A stretch of 32,191 bases of DNA from an uncultured bacterium (GTDB taxonomy: Bacteria > Bacillota > Clostridia > Oscillospirales > Oscillospiraceae). The translations under genes and the position numbers were made by a program. The stretch spans positions 1-32,191 of the forward strand of contig CAMNQF010000039.1 in NCBI GenBank assembly GCA_946548895.1, read 5' to 3'. Of the stretch, positions 16,314 through 25,313 are shown piece after piece. Under the pieces are notes generated by a model that worked only from the letters and a program-made list of their open reading frames with translations, was not told the DNA's origin and did not search any database. Position 1 is the first letter of the stretch, and each line of letters opens with the position of its first letter.

Positions 16314-16514
16314 ATGAAGGAAGGCATCCATCCCAACTATAAGCAGACCACCATTACGTGCGCCTGCGGCAACGTGATCGAGACTGGCTCGACCAAGAAG
16401 GACATCAAGGTGGAAGTCTGCTCCAAGTGTCACCCCTTCTACACCGGCAAGCAGAAGATGGTGGATACCGGCGGACGCGTCAGCCGCTTCAACAAGAAGT
16501 TCGGCCTGGGCTAA
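16314..16514 (+). CDS. rpmE: 50S ribosomal protein L31
   Basis: The 66-residue L31 starts MKEGIHPNY and has zinc-ribbon cysteines in TCACGN and [11 protein letters not shown], so it is the zinc-binding (C+) form. I chose the ATG at 16314, preceded by AGAGGTGAA. The frame is open 14 codons earlier, but those residues do not belong to L31. It has its own promoter and a clean terminator, so it is monocistronic. Confidence 0.97.
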   Translation: MKEGIHPNYKQTTITCACGNVIETGSTKKDIKVEVCSKCHPFYTGKQKMVDTGGRVSRFNKKFGLG

Positions 16515-16526
16515 CCCTGTCAGTTC

Positions 16527-16567
16527 AAAGACCCGTTGCAAGCAATTGCGGCGGGTCTTTCTCTTTT
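16527..16567 (+). terminator. Terminator of rpmE
   Basis: AAAGACCCG (16527-16535) pairs with CGGGTCTTT (16552-16560), with a smaller GCAA/TTGC helix inside, followed by CTCTTTT. It begins 12 nt after the rpmE stop codon. Confidence 0.8.
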
Positions 16568-16613
16568 CCCCGCCGGCCGCATATACTATATAAAAAATAG
16601 GAGGGATTCCGCC

Positions 16614-17117
16614 ATGTTTCAAAAAGTAGACCCCAAGACCCTGGACCTGAACCCCTTTTCCGCCGTGGGGGACCAGTGGATGCTCATCACCGCCGGCACG
16701 CCGGACCGCTGCAACGCCATGACCGCCTCCTGGGGCGGGCTGGGGGTGCTGTGGGGCGTGCCCATGGCCACCTGCTATATCCGGCCCCAGCGGTACACCA
16801 AGAAATTTGTGGACGGGAGCGAGTATTTCACCCTGTCCTTCTTCGGCGAAGCGCACCGGCCCCAGCTGAACCTGTGCGGCACGAAAAGCGGCCGGGACGT
16901 GGACAAGGGGAAGGAGTGCGGCTTCACCGTGGCCGCCGGAGCGGGGAACGCCCCCTATTTTGAGCAGGCGGAGCTGGTGCTGGTGTGCCGCAAGCGGATG
17001 GCCGTGCCCATGGACCCCGCCCTCATGCCGGAGGACGTGAAGGAGAAGTGGTACCCCAACAGCGACTGGCACACCATGTACTGGGGAGAAGTCGTGGAGG
17101 CGCTGAAGAAGGTTTAA
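16614..17117 (+). CDS. Flavin reductase-like (split-barrel FMN-binding) protein
   Basis: The 167-residue protein resembles the flavin reductase-like family of FMN-binding split-barrel proteins: WMLITAGTPDRCNAMTASWG near residues 22-41, then VPMATCYIRPQRYTKKFVD and YFTLSFFGE. Such proteins bind FMN and often reduce flavin or electron carriers in anaerobes; the partner cannot be told from the sequence. The ATG at 16614 follows AGGAGGGATT. A TATACT box at 16582-16587 may be its -10, without an obvious -35. It stands 31 nt ahead of hflX. Confidence 0.82.
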   Translation: MFQKVDPKTLDLNPFSAVGDQWMLITAGTPDRCNAMTASWGGLGVLWGVPMATCYIRPQRYTKKFVDGSEYFTLSFFGEAHRPQLNLCGTKSGRDVDKGKECGFTVAAGAGNAPYFEQAELVLVCRKRMAVPMDPALMPEDVKEKWYPNSDWHTMYWGEVVEALKKV

Positions 17118-17148
17118 AATCCGAAGAAAACGAGGTATTTTACCCCAT

Positions 17149-18411
<1,263 letters not shown>

Positions 18412-18429
18412 GGCGCGGAGGGACAGAAT

Positions 18430-19062
18430 ATGGTGACAGAGATAGACCCCGCGCAGTCCGGGCGGGCGGAGGCGTTTGAGCTGTGGATGGGAGCCCCCCA
18501 GCCCATGCTCACTCTGTTCAAGACGCTGGACGTGACCCGGCTGGCGCGGTTCAGCCGCCGCCGGAAGCTGAAATTCAATATGCTGCTGTGCTGGTGCGTC
18601 GGCAGGGCGGCGGGCCGGACGGAGGAATTTTACACCCTCCCCGCTGGGGGAAAGCTGATGCGGTATGACCGGCTGGCGGTCAGCACGGTGGTGGACACGG
18701 CGGCCGGGGGCATCAGCACCTGCGACATCCCCTGCTCCGGGGAGCTGGGCCGGTTCAACCGGGATTACCTGGCCCTGACCGGCCGGGTCCGGGACAGCGG
18801 CGCGCCCTACGACCTGAGCGGAAGCCACATGGTGATCGGCACCTCCGCCCTGGCGGGCTATGAAATTGACGGCGCGGTGAACATCTACGCGGGGGTTTAC
18901 AACAACCCCTTCCTGATCTGGGGGAAGTACCGCAGGCGGCTGTGGCGGGCGGAGCTGCCCATCTCCTTCCAGTTCCACCACACGCAGATGGACGGCGTCC
19001 CCGCCGCCCGGTTCCTGGACAGCCTGCAAAGGGAGGTCCAATCCCTGGGGGCGCGGCGGTGA
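18430..19062 (+). CDS. Chloramphenicol acetyltransferase-like acyltransferase
   Basis: The 210-residue protein has the CAT fold pattern of CatA-type enzymes. Near the C-terminus FQFHHTQMDGVPAARFLDSLQ matches the HHxxxDG active site, with the general-base His and the Asp four residues later both present. An upstream NNPFLIWGKYRR matches the CAT region before that motif. The N-terminus lacks the usual REHF pattern, so it is a divergent relative. Acetyl-CoA-dependent O-acetylation is likely, but the substrate and any resistance function are unproven. GGAGGGAC precedes the ATG, and it ends in a strong terminator. Confidence 0.8.
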   Translation: MVTEIDPAQSGRAEAFELWMGAPQPMLTLFKTLDVTRLARFSRRRKLKFNMLLCWCVGRAAGRTEEFYTLPAGGKLMRYDRLAVSTVVDTAAGGISTCDIPCSGELGRFNRDYLALTGRVRDSGAPYDLSGSHMVIGTSALAGYEIDGAVNIYAGVYNNPFLIWGKYRRRLWRAELPISFQFHHTQMDGVPAARFLDSLQREVQSLGARR

Positions 19063-19063
19063 G

Positions 19064-19099
19064 AAAAAGGAAAGCCCAAAATCCGGGCTTTCCTTTTTT
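19064..19099 (+). terminator. Terminator of the hflX/CAT-like operon
   Basis: GGAAAGCCC (19069-19077) pairs with GGGCTTTCC (19085-19093), extended by A/T pairs, and is followed by six T. It starts 2 nt after the CAT-like stop codon. Confidence 0.9.
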
Positions 19100-19108
19100 G
19101 CTTTAGCG

Positions 19109-19117
19109 TGGTATAAT
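19109..19117 (+). promoter_or_regulatory. Extended -10 promoter of proBA
   Basis: TGG followed by a perfect TATAAT (19112-19117) lies 84 nt before the proB ATG. The -35 position falls in the terminator T tract and is poor. The leader has only a small GTTCC/GGGAC hairpin, and I see no T-box. Confidence 0.6.
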
Positions 19118-19200
19118 AAAAGGGAAAATGTTCCGCTGCCGGGACACTTTAAATACAAAGCGTAAATTTTTTGTCACAATAAACAATGGGGATAGATTTT

Positions 19201-19989
19201 ATGAAGATTGTGGTGAAAGTGGGCACCTCCACCCTGGCCCACCCCTCCGGGCGGCTGAACATCCGCCGGGTGGAGGCGCTGGTGAAGGTGCTGTCCGACT
19301 TGAAAAACGGGGGGCACCAGCTGGTGCTGGTGTCCTCGGGGGCCATTGGCATGGGGGTGGGCAAGCTGAACCTGCCAGGCCGCCCGGCGGATATGCCCAC
19401 CAAGCAGGCCGCCGCCGCCGTGGGCCAGTGCGAGCTGATGTACACCTACGACAAGCTGTTCGGGGAGTACAACCACACCGTGGCCCAGCTGCTGCTGACG
19501 GCGGAGGACGTGAATTTCCCCCGGCGGCGGCAGAACTTCCAGAACGCCGTGGCCCGCCTGCTGGAGCTCAACGCCCTGCCGGTGGTCAACGAGAACGACG
19601 CGGTGGCCACCGACGAGGTGGGGGTGTCCACCACCATCGGGGAGAACGACACCCTGTCCGCCATTGTGGCGGAGTGCGTGGGGGCGGACCTGCTGATCCT
19701 TCTCAGCGACATCGACGGGCTGTACACCGCCGACCCCCGCAAGGACGGCCATGCCGCCCTGATCCCGGAGGTGCGGGAGGTCACGCCGGAGCTGCGCGCC
19801 CTGGCGGGCGCCCCGGGCTCCGCCCTGGGCACCGGCGGCATGGCGACCAAACTAAAGGCGGCGGAGATCGCCATGGCCTGCGGCTGCGATATGGTCATTG
19901 CCAACGGGCAGCGCCCGGAGCTGCTCTACGACGTCGCGGCAGGCAGGCACACCGGCACCCGATTCATCGGAAGGAGGAAGGATTCATGA
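19201..19989 (+). CDS. proB: Glutamate 5-kinase
   Basis: ProB phosphorylates glutamate to gamma-glutamyl phosphate, the first step of proline synthesis. The 262-residue protein is the amino-acid-kinase domain only: [10 protein letters not shown] at the N-terminus, [32 protein letters not shown] and [12 protein letters not shown]. It lacks the C-terminal PUA domain of longer ProB proteins. I prefer the ATG at 19201, which has GGGGA at 8 nt, over an in-frame ATG five codons earlier without a ribosome-binding site. The stop overlaps the proA start as ATGA. Confidence 0.96.
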   Translation: MKIVVKVGTSTLAHPSGRLNIRRVEALVKVLSDLKNGGHQLVLVSSGAIGMGVGKLNLPGRPADMPTKQAAAAVGQCELMYTYDKLFGEYNHTVAQLLLTAEDVNFPRRRQNFQNAVARLLELNALPVVNENDAVATDEVGVSTTIGENDTLSAIVAECVGADLLILLSDIDGLYTADPRKDGHAALIPEVREVTPELRALAGAPGSALGTGGMATKLKAAEIAMACGCDMVIANGQRPELLYDVAAGRHTGTRFIGRRKDS

Positions 19990-21242
19990 CTACCCTGGAG
20001 CTTTTGCGGCGGGCCAAGGAGGCGAAGCGCGCCATGGCCCTGGCCGGCCCCGACGTGAAGAACCGGGCCCTGTCCGCCATGGCGGACGGGCTGGTAGCCC
20101 ATATCCCGGCCATTCTGGCGGCCAACGGGCAGGACCTGGAAGCGGCGAGGGGGACGGTGTCCGACGTGATGCTGGACCGGCTGGCCCTGGACGAGGGCCG
20201 CGTGAAGGCCATGGCGGACGGCGTGCGGGAGGTGGCCGCCCTCCCCGACCCGGTGGGGCTTGCCCTCCGCCGGGAGGAGCGGCCCAACGGCCTGGTCATT
20301 GAAAAGACCGCCGTGCCCATGGGGGTCATCGCCATCATCTACGAGAGCCGCCCCAACGTCACCTCCGACGCGGCGGCGCTGGCCCTGAAGGCGGGCTCCG
20401 CCTGTGTGCTGCGCTGCGGCAAGGAGGCCCACCGCTCCGCCGCCGCCATTGTGGACGCCCTGCGGGAGGGCCTGTCCGCGGCGGGGCTCCCCCAGGACGC
20501 CCTGGGGCTGGTGGAGGACACCACCCGGCAGTCCGCCCATGAGCTGATGACCGCCAGCGGCCTGGTGGACCTGCTCATCCCCCGGGGGGGCGCGGGGCTC
20601 ATCCGGGCCTGCGTGGACAACGCCACCGTCCCCGTTATCGAGACGGGCACCGGCATCTGCCACGTCTACGTGGATAAGGACACGGACCTGGACATGGCGC
20701 TGGACATCGTGGACAACGCCAAGTGCTCCCGGCCCAGCGTGTGCAACGCCGCCGAAGTGTGCCTGGTCCACCGGGATATCGCCGGGGCCTTCCTGCCCCG
20801 GCTGAAGGAGCGGCTGGCGGACGCCCGCGCCGCCCGGGGCCTGACCCCGGTGGAGCTGCGGCTGGACCCCGCCGCCGGGGCCGTCATCAGCGGGACCCCC
20901 GCCGGGGAGCGGGACTTTGACACGGAGTTTTTGGACTACATTCTGGCGGTGAAGGTGGTGGGCGGCGTGGACGAGGCCTGCGCCCACATCGCCGCCCACT
21001 CCACCGGCCACTCGGAAGCCATCGTCACCGCCAATGGGGAGACGGCCCACCGCTTCACCGCCTTGGTGGACTCCGCCGCCGTCTACTGGAACGCCTCCAC
21101 CCGGTTCACCGACGGGGGGGTGTTCGGCTTGGGCTGTGAGATGGGCATCTCCACCCAGCGGCTCCACGCCCGGGGCCCCATGGGGCTGGCGGAGCTGTGC
21201 ACCTACAAATACGTGGTCCGGGGCACGGGCCAGGTGAGATAG
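19986..21242 (+). CDS. proA: Glutamate-5-semialdehyde dehydrogenase (gamma-glutamyl phosphate reductase)
   Basis: ProA reduces gamma-glutamyl phosphate with NADPH, the second step of proline synthesis. The 418-residue protein has the aldehyde-dehydrogenase fold with [19 protein letters not shown] (112-130), [10 protein letters not shown] (197-206), [14 protein letters not shown] and the catalytic Cys253 in RPSVCNAAE. The ATG at 19986 overlaps the proB stop by 4 nt and has GGAAGGAGGAAGG upstream. Its frame is open for about 285 codons upstream, but those codons are only the proB region out of frame. It ends 13 bp from the convergent membrane-protein gene. Confidence 0.97.
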   Translation: MTTLELLRRAKEAKRAMALAGPDVKNRALSAMADGLVAHIPAILAANGQDLEAARGTVSDVMLDRLALDEGRVKAMADGVREVAALPDPVGLALRREERPNGLVIEKTAVPMGVIAIIYESRPNVTSDAAALALKAGSACVLRCGKEAHRSAAAIVDALREGLSAAGLPQDALGLVEDTTRQSAHELMTASGLVDLLIPRGGAGLIRACVDNATVPVIETGTGICHVYVDKDTDLDMALDIVDNAKCSRPSVCNAAEVCLVHRDIAGAFLPRLKERLADARAARGLTPVELRLDPAAGAVISGTPAGERDFDTEFLDYILAVKVVGGVDEACAHIAAHSTGHSEAIVTANGETAHRFTALVDSAAVYWNASTRFTDGGVFGLGCEMGISTQRLHARGPMGLAELCTYKYVVRGTGQVR

Positions 21243-21255
21243 CGGGCCGCCGGCC

Positions 21256-21780
21256 CTACACCGGGATGGTCAGGAAGGTGCGCACCGCTCCGCTGAGGTC
21301 GGCAAACAGGGCCGCGTCCGGCGGGAAAAAGGTGAACCACACGATGAGGGCGCCCAGCAGGGCGGCCAGGAATACCGCCGCCCGCTCCGTCCCCGGCCAC
21401 TCGCACAGGGGCCACAGCACCCGGGGGAGCAGAAAACCCACCGCCAGCAGGACGAAGTACAGCGCCAGGTCGGCGTACAGGCTCTCCCCCCGCAGGACGA
21501 TGTGGTAGAGCCAGCCGGCTCCCAGCATGGCGGCGCACACGAGGACCGCGCTCAACAGCCAGGGGGTGCGGCTGATCCCCTTGCCGCCCCGGCCCAGCAG
21601 CAGCGCCGCCCCCAGCAGGGGGAAGTAGAGCAGCTTGACGTGCTCCCACACGCTCTCCCGCACCGGGGAGACCAGGGCCAGCAGCGGGTTGGGCAGCCAG
21701 CGGTACAGGAAGTGGAGCAGCACCCCCAGCCCGGCGGCCGCCAGATAGGCAAACAGCAGTTTTTTGGTCGATTTTTCCAT
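21256..21780 (-). CDS. Small integral membrane protein (DUF6512-like)
   Basis: The 174-residue hydrophobic protein has about five membrane segments. Its most distinctive stretch is PVRESVWEHVKLLYFPLLG near residues 40-60, which I associate with the DUF6512 family of Firmicutes membrane proteins; the family name is from memory. No catalytic residues are apparent and no function can be assigned. I chose the ATG at 21780 because GAGGGG lies 7 nt upstream; an in-frame ATG five codons earlier has none. It is convergent with proA and its upstream region carries Spo0A-box-like sites. Confidence 0.65.
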   Translation of the reverse strand: MEKSTKKLLFAYLAAAGLGVLLHFLYRWLPNPLLALVSPVRESVWEHVKLLYFPLLGAALLLGRGGKGISRTPWLLSAVLVCAAMLGAGWLYHIVLRGESLYADLALYFVLLAVGFLLPRVLWPLCEWPGTERAAVFLAALLGALIVWFTFFPPDAALFADLSGAVRTFLTIPV

Positions 21781-21863
21781 GGTCACACCCCTCATTTCCC
21801 TATTAAAGTATGACAGGGATGGGGCAGACTATGTTTAAAACCGGGCCGCATTTTTTCGCGCGC

Positions 21864-21883
21864 TTTGTCGAATTTTGTCCAAA
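21864..21883 (+). promoter_or_regulatory. Tandem Spo0A-box-like sites
   Basis: TTTGTCGAA (21864-21872) matches the Spo0A-box consensus. The heptamer TGTCCAA (21876-21882), one mismatch from TGTCGAA, follows in the same orientation exactly 10 bp downstream. One helical turn suits a Spo0A dimer. The sites lie between the divergent membrane-protein gene and spoIVB, and either could be the target. Confidence 0.55.
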
Positions 21884-21924
21884 TCCAGCCAGCCCCGCAA
21901 GAATTTCCCAGGATAGAGGCCGGA

Positions 21925-21956
21925 ACGCCCGCCGGCGCGGCTACCGCGCCGGGCGT
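21925..21956. other. Strong GC hairpin upstream of spoIVB
   Basis: ACGCCC (21925-21930) pairs with GGGCGT (21951-21956), and inside it GGCGCGG (21934-21940) pairs with CCGCGCC (21944-21950) around a CTA loop, with a 3-nt bulge. No T tract follows in either direction. It may be a leader structure of spoIVB or an unknown element. Confidence 0.45.
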
Positions 21957-22090
21957 CCTGTCAAACCCGCCTGACTTTCCCACGGTGAAATTCCGTTTCC
22001 GCCGCCATATTAAAAGGGCGGGCGTTCGGGCGCCTGCGGAACGCGGTTCCGCCGCCGCCCGGGCCTCCGCCAGTTTGAAAAAGGCGGTGA

Positions 22091-23140
22091 ATGGATTTGA
22101 ATGAAGAAGCAAGACCATATATGGGGGCGGCGGTCCTGCGGGGGCTGGGGCTGCTGCTGGCGGCGGTGCTGACCCTGTGGCCCACCATGGCCACGGCGTG
22201 GGCCAGCCCGCCCACGGTGGTGCCGGTGGGCAAGGCGGTGGGCATCAAGCTGTTCTCCGACGGCGTGGTGGTGGTGGGCACCTCCGACATTGCCACCGAG
22301 GGCGGCAAGGTAAACCCCGCCAAGGCCTGCGGCCTGAAAGAGGGGGATATCATCACCCACATCAACTCCACCGAGGTGGACACCATTGAGGAGGTGTCCG
22401 CCCTGCTCCAGGAGCTGGAGGGGGAGGCCATGTCCATCCGGGCCATCCGGGACGACAAGCAGGTGCAGCTCACCGCCCAGGCGGCGCTGTGCTCCGCCGA
22501 CGGGGCTTATAAGCTGGGGGCCTGGATCCGGGACTCCATGGCGGGCATCGGCACGGTGACCTTCTACTGCCCGGACACCGGGGCTTTCGGGGCCCTGGGC
22601 CACGGCATCAACGACGTGGACACCGCCCTGCTCATGCCCCTGGAGAGCGGCTCCATCCTGCCCGCCACCGTGGCCGGGGTGGAGAAGGGGAAGGCCGGCG
22701 ACCCCGGCCAGCTCCAGGGGGTGTTTGACACCAGCTCCACCCTGGGCCTGCTCCACGCCAACACCAGCGGCGGCGTGTTCGGGGTGCTGGCGGACAGCGT
22801 CTGGGCGGAGGGCGCCCCGGTGGAAATCGCCCGGCGGGACCAGGTGGAGGCCGGGGAGGCCACCATCCTGTGCAACATCTCCGGGGACCAGGTGGAGGAG
22901 TACGCCATTGAGATTGCCAAGGTGTTCCCCGAGAGCGCCGGCGACTGCCGGGATTACCTGATCCGTGTCACCGACCAGCGCCTGCTGGACGCCACCGGCG
23001 GCATTGTCCAGGGAATGAGCGGCAGCCCGATCTTGCAGCACGGCAAAATCGTGGGGGCCGTCACCCACGTGATGGTGGACGACCCCGCCAGCGGCTATGG
23101 CATCTATGTGGGCCGGATGCTCCGGCAGTGCGATTACTAG
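22091..23140 (+). CDS. spoIVB: SpoIVB stage IV sporulation serine peptidase
   Basis: SpoIVB is the secreted signalling protease that, in Bacillus, is made in the forespore and triggers pro-sigma-K processing in the mother cell. The 349-residue protein has an N-terminal membrane anchor or signal (about 12-37), a PDZ domain (about 55-130, with ACGLKEGDIITHINSTEVD), and the S55 peptidase domain. The triad aligns as H171 (GALGHG), D295 (RVTDQRLL) and S310 (GMSGSP). Their spacing agrees with the B. subtilis triad as I recall it. AAGGCGGTGA precedes the ATG. It sits directly upstream of spo0A, the usual arrangement. Confidence 0.95.
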   Translation: MDLNEEARPYMGAAVLRGLGLLLAAVLTLWPTMATAWASPPTVVPVGKAVGIKLFSDGVVVVGTSDIATEGGKVNPAKACGLKEGDIITHINSTEVDTIEEVSALLQELEGEAMSIRAIRDDKQVQLTAQAALCSADGAYKLGAWIRDSMAGIGTVTFYCPDTGAFGALGHGINDVDTALLMPLESGSILPATVAGVEKGKAGDPGQLQGVFDTSSTLGLLHANTSGGVFGVLADSVWAEGAPVEIARRDQVEAGEATILCNISGDQVEEYAIEIAKVFPESAGDCRDYLIRVTDQRLLDATGGIVQGMSGSPILQHGKIVGAVTHVMVDDPASGYGIYVGRMLRQCDY

Positions 23141-23185
23141 GCGTAATTTATAATTTTTTGATTGCAAAACCTGGGTGAACTGTTG

Positions 23186-23205
23186 TTTCGACAGAGAATG
23201 TCGAA
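23186..23205 (+). promoter_or_regulatory. Inverted Spo0A boxes upstream of spo0A
   Basis: TTCGACA (23187-23193) and TGTCGAA (23199-23205) form a perfect inverted repeat with a 5-nt spacer; each half is the core 0A box. They lie 50-70 bp upstream of the spo0A -10 region, suggesting autoregulation by Spo0A. Confidence 0.7.
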
Positions 23206-23235
23206 GAAAACTTTGCTAAAAACTGGAAAACCTTC

Positions 23236-23264
23236 TTGCCATCTGGGGGAATCTGTGGTATTTT
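23236..23264 (+). promoter_or_regulatory. Sigma-A type promoter of spo0A
   Basis: TTGCCA (23236-23241), a 17-nt spacer and TATTTT (23259-23264) with an adjacent TGG extension lie about 70 nt before spo0A. I searched for a sigma-H promoter in the same gap and found none with good spacing. Confidence 0.6.
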
Positions 23265-23272
23265 AAGGATAC

Positions 23273-23285
23273 ACCAAAATTTGGT
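23273..23285 (+). repeat. Palindrome at the predicted spo0A transcription start
   Basis: ACCAAA and TTTGGT flank a single A, giving a 13-bp palindrome just downstream of the predicted -10. The position suits a repressor operator, but no regulator can be named. Confidence 0.4.
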
Positions 23286-23334
23286 AAAAACAGGTTGTTA
23301 AACTCAGGTCACGGACCGGAAAGGAATAGGGAAC

Positions 23335-24117
23335 ATGAGCGATAGGAAGAAGATCGTGCTGGCGGACGCGTCAGAGGAATTTCGCCAGCTGCTGGCGGAT
23401 ATGATCCAGGAGGAGGAAGACCTGACCGTTTGCGCCCAGACGGGCAGCGGGGAGGAGCTGCTGGACCTCATCGGCCGCCACAGGCCGGACGTGGTCATCA
23501 TGGACCTGATGCTGGCGGGGATGGACGGGCTGGAGGTGTTGGAGGAACTGGGGAACGACCGCACCCGGGTGCTGGTGCTGTCCGCCTTCAGCAGTCCGGC
23601 CCTGGCGGAGCAGATCTCCCGGCGGGGCGGCGATTACTGTATGCTCAAACCCTGCCGGGCCCAGTCGGTGATCGAGCGTGCCCGGCTGCTCACCCAGGCG
23701 GTGGAGCCGGAGGAGCCCCAGCCGGAGGACGCGGCCCGGGACCTGGAGCGGCAGGTCACCGCCATCATCCATGAGATCGGCGTGCCCGCCCACATCAAGG
23801 GCTATCAGTACCTGCGGGAGGCCATTGGGCTGGCGGTGGCGGACATGGAGATCATCAACGCCGTGACCAAGGTATTGTACCCGGCGGTGGCCAAGAAATT
23901 CGGCACCACCGCCAGCCGGGTGGAACGGGCCATCCGCCACGCCATCGAGGTGGCCTGGGACCGGGGCGACCTGGAGACCCTTCAAAAATATTTTGGCTAC
24001 ACCGTGTCCAACGCCAAGGGCAAGCCCACCAACAGCGAGTTTATCGCCATGATTGCGGACCGCATCTCCCTGGACGGGGACCCCCAGACGGCCCGGGCCG
24101 CCAAGCGGGCCGTGTGA
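23335..24117 (+). CDS. spo0A: Sporulation master regulator Spo0A
   Basis: Spo0A is the phosphorylated response regulator that commits the cell to sporulation. The 260-residue protein has a receiver domain (about 5-120) with phospho-acceptor D57 (VVIMDLML), S83 (VLSAF) and K105 (CMLKP). The C-terminal effector domain (about 145-255) contains the conserved recognition helix [18 protein letters not shown]. The acidic pocket reads LADAS, so D11 is present but the next residue is Ala instead of the usual Asp. AAAGGAATAGGG precedes the ATG. The upstream gap carries 0A boxes and a promoter, and the gene converges with luxS. Confidence 0.97.
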   Translation: MSDRKKIVLADASEEFRQLLADMIQEEEDLTVCAQTGSGEELLDLIGRHRPDVVIMDLMLAGMDGLEVLEELGNDRTRVLVLSAFSSPALAEQISRRGGDYCMLKPCRAQSVIERARLLTQAVEPEEPQPEDAARDLERQVTAIIHEIGVPAHIKGYQYLREAIGLAVADMEIINAVTKVLYPAVAKKFGTTASRVERAIRHAIEVAWDRGDLETLQKYFGYTVSNAKGKPTNSEFIAMIADRISLDGDPQTARAAKRAV

Positions 24118-24119
24118 AA

Positions 24120-24150
24120 AAGGGCGCCGTGCCTCAGGCACGGCGCCCTT
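24120..24150. terminator. Shared terminator between spo0A and luxS
   Basis: A perfect 14-bp stem (AAGGGCGCCGTGCC 24120-24133 with 24137-24150) and a TCA loop separate the convergent genes. The minus-strand side has five T directly after the stem, so it serves the luxS operon best, but spo0A transcripts must also cross it. Confidence 0.85.
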
Positions 24151-24156
24151 CCGCAT

Positions 24157-24633
24157 TTAGAGCCCGTAGTTATAGTCCAGCCGCTCCACGGTCCAGTCCC
24201 GGATGACCTCGGCGTAGCCCGCGCACACTTCCCGGCACACCGCCACGTCCAGGTTGCGGTAGTTGCCGCACTCGGCGGCGCTCTTGCCGGGCATCTCCCG
24301 GTCCCAGGCGGCGGCCTGGCGGAAGACCCGCTTCAGCAGCTCCACGATGTCCGCCAGCGGCAGCCTGCTCTCGTCGAACAGGGCGTAGAACCCGGTCTGG
24401 CAGCCCATGGGGCCGAAATAAACCACCGCGTCCTTTTCAGGGCCGTTCCGCAGCAGGGTGGCCGCCACGTGTTCCACCGAGTGGAGGGCGGCGTTGCTGA
24501 GAAGATCGCCGGTGTTGGGGCGGCGGAAACGCAGGTCGATGGTGACGACGCTGCCGTCCCGCCGGGACAGGTACATCCCCGGCAGCAGCCGGGTGTGGTC
24601 AACGGTAAAACTGGCGATCCGTTCCAATTCCAT
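24157..24633 (-). CDS. luxS: S-ribosylhomocysteine lyase LuxS
   Basis: LuxS splits S-ribosylhomocysteine into homocysteine and DPD, the precursor of autoinducer 2. The 158-residue protein keeps the metal ligands H51 and H55 (HSVEH) and C122 (AECGNYRNLD), the catalytic E54, and the active-site Cys78 in FGPMGCQTGFY. Length is normal. The ATG at 24633 has AAGGAG about 12 nt upstream, a slightly long spacing. It follows mtnN by 20 nt, so one operon supplies both steps from SAH to AI-2. Confidence 0.96.
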   Translation of the reverse strand: MELERIASFTVDHTRLLPGMYLSRRDGSVVTIDLRFRRPNTGDLLSNAALHSVEHVAATLLRNGPEKDAVVYFGPMGCQTGFYALFDESRLPLADIVELLKRVFRQAAAWDREMPGKSAAECGNYRNLDVAVCREVCAGYAEVIRDWTVERLDYNYGL

Positions 24634-24653
24634 GGTGGGTACACACTCCTTTT

Positions 24654-25310
24654 TTACAGATACATGGCCTTGGCCAGCCCCCGGTTGAGCTGCTCCACGG
24701 CGGCGGGCAGGTTGGCCTGATATTCCTCGTACTGGGAGGGGTGAAACAGGTGGTCGGACACCACCTTCAGCGCGTGGAAGGGCACCCCGCTCCGGGCGCA
24801 CACCTGAGCGATGGCCCCCGCCTCCATGTCGCACACCAGGGCGTTGAAATGGTCCCGGATAAAGGCGGCCCGGTCCAAGTCCCGGCCGAACCAGTCCCCG
24901 CTGGCGGCGATGCCGGGGACGGCGTTCAGCCCCGCGTCGGTGAGGGCGCCCAGAGTGTCCTCCCAGAAGGTGCAGGGCAGCTCCACCTGGTCCAGCACGG
25001 GGACCAGGCCCGGGGGGTCGCCGAAGGTGTCGATGTCGTGCTGGACGCAGCCGGTGACGGCCACCAGGGTTCCGGCGGGCAGGTCGGTGAGGCAGCCCGC
25101 CACCCCGGCGTTCCAAAGCTCGGCGATGCGCACATGGTCGATGAGGTACTGAGCGGCCAGGGCGGCGTTCACCTTGCCCACGCCGCACACGCACACCAGC
25201 AGGCTCTTGGACAGCTGGCGCAGGGTCAGCCGGGGGGCGTTGGGCAGGCTGCGGCCCTTGTCAAAGGGGGGGCCCACCTCTTTGCCCATGGCGTACAGGA
25301 CGGCCCGCAT
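24654..25310 (-). CDS. mtnN: 5'-methylthioadenosine/S-adenosylhomocysteine nucleosidase
   Basis: MtnN (Pfs) removes adenine from SAH and methylthioadenosine, producing the LuxS substrate. The 218-residue protein has the nucleoside phosphorylase-like fold with GVGKVNAA (43-50), LWNAGVAGCL (65-74), VCDMEAGAIAQVC (159-171) and KVVSDH (182-187). Catalytic residues align as E11, E163 and D186. Start at 25310, 3 nt after the pncB stop; its ribosome-binding site is weak, so translation probably couples to pncB. Confidence 0.93.
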   Translation of the reverse strand: MRAVLYAMGKEVGPPFDKGRSLPNAPRLTLRQLSKSLLVCVCGVGKVNAALAAQYLIDHVRIAELWNAGVAGCLTDLPAGTLVAVTGCVQHDIDTFGDPPGLVPVLDQVELPCTFWEDTLGALTDAGLNAVPGIAASGDWFGRDLDRAAFIRDHFNALVCDMEAGAIAQVCARSGVPFHALKVVSDHLFHPSQYEEYQANLPAAVEQLNRGLAKAMYL

Positions 25311-25313
25311 GGC

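Larger units (their letters stand above)
21781..22090. other. 310-bp intergenic region ahead of spoIVB
   Basis: This is the only gene-free gap above 300 bp. It holds a tandem pair of 0A-box-like heptamers near 21866-21882 and a strong hairpin at 21925-21956, listed separately. A CATATTAA stretch at 22006-22013 could belong to a sporulation promoter, but spacing to any -35 is wrong. I find no convincing ORF or tRNA here. Confidence 0.7.

Noticed and set aside
18430-19062. Calling the CAT-like gene a chloramphenicol resistance gene
   Set aside because: The active-site motif is present but the N-terminal pattern is divergent and the context is chromosomal with hflX. Only acyltransferase function is supported.
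19128-19985. An N-terminal extension of proA by about 285 codons
   Set aside because: These codons are the proB gene read in another frame. The conserved ProA N-terminus and a strong ribosome-binding site mark the start at 19986.
22006-22013. Sporulation sigma-factor -10-like CATATTAA ahead of spoIVB
   Set aside because: One consensus mismatch, and the best -35-like match (near 21986) is only about 14 nt away, too short for a sigma-F/G promoter.
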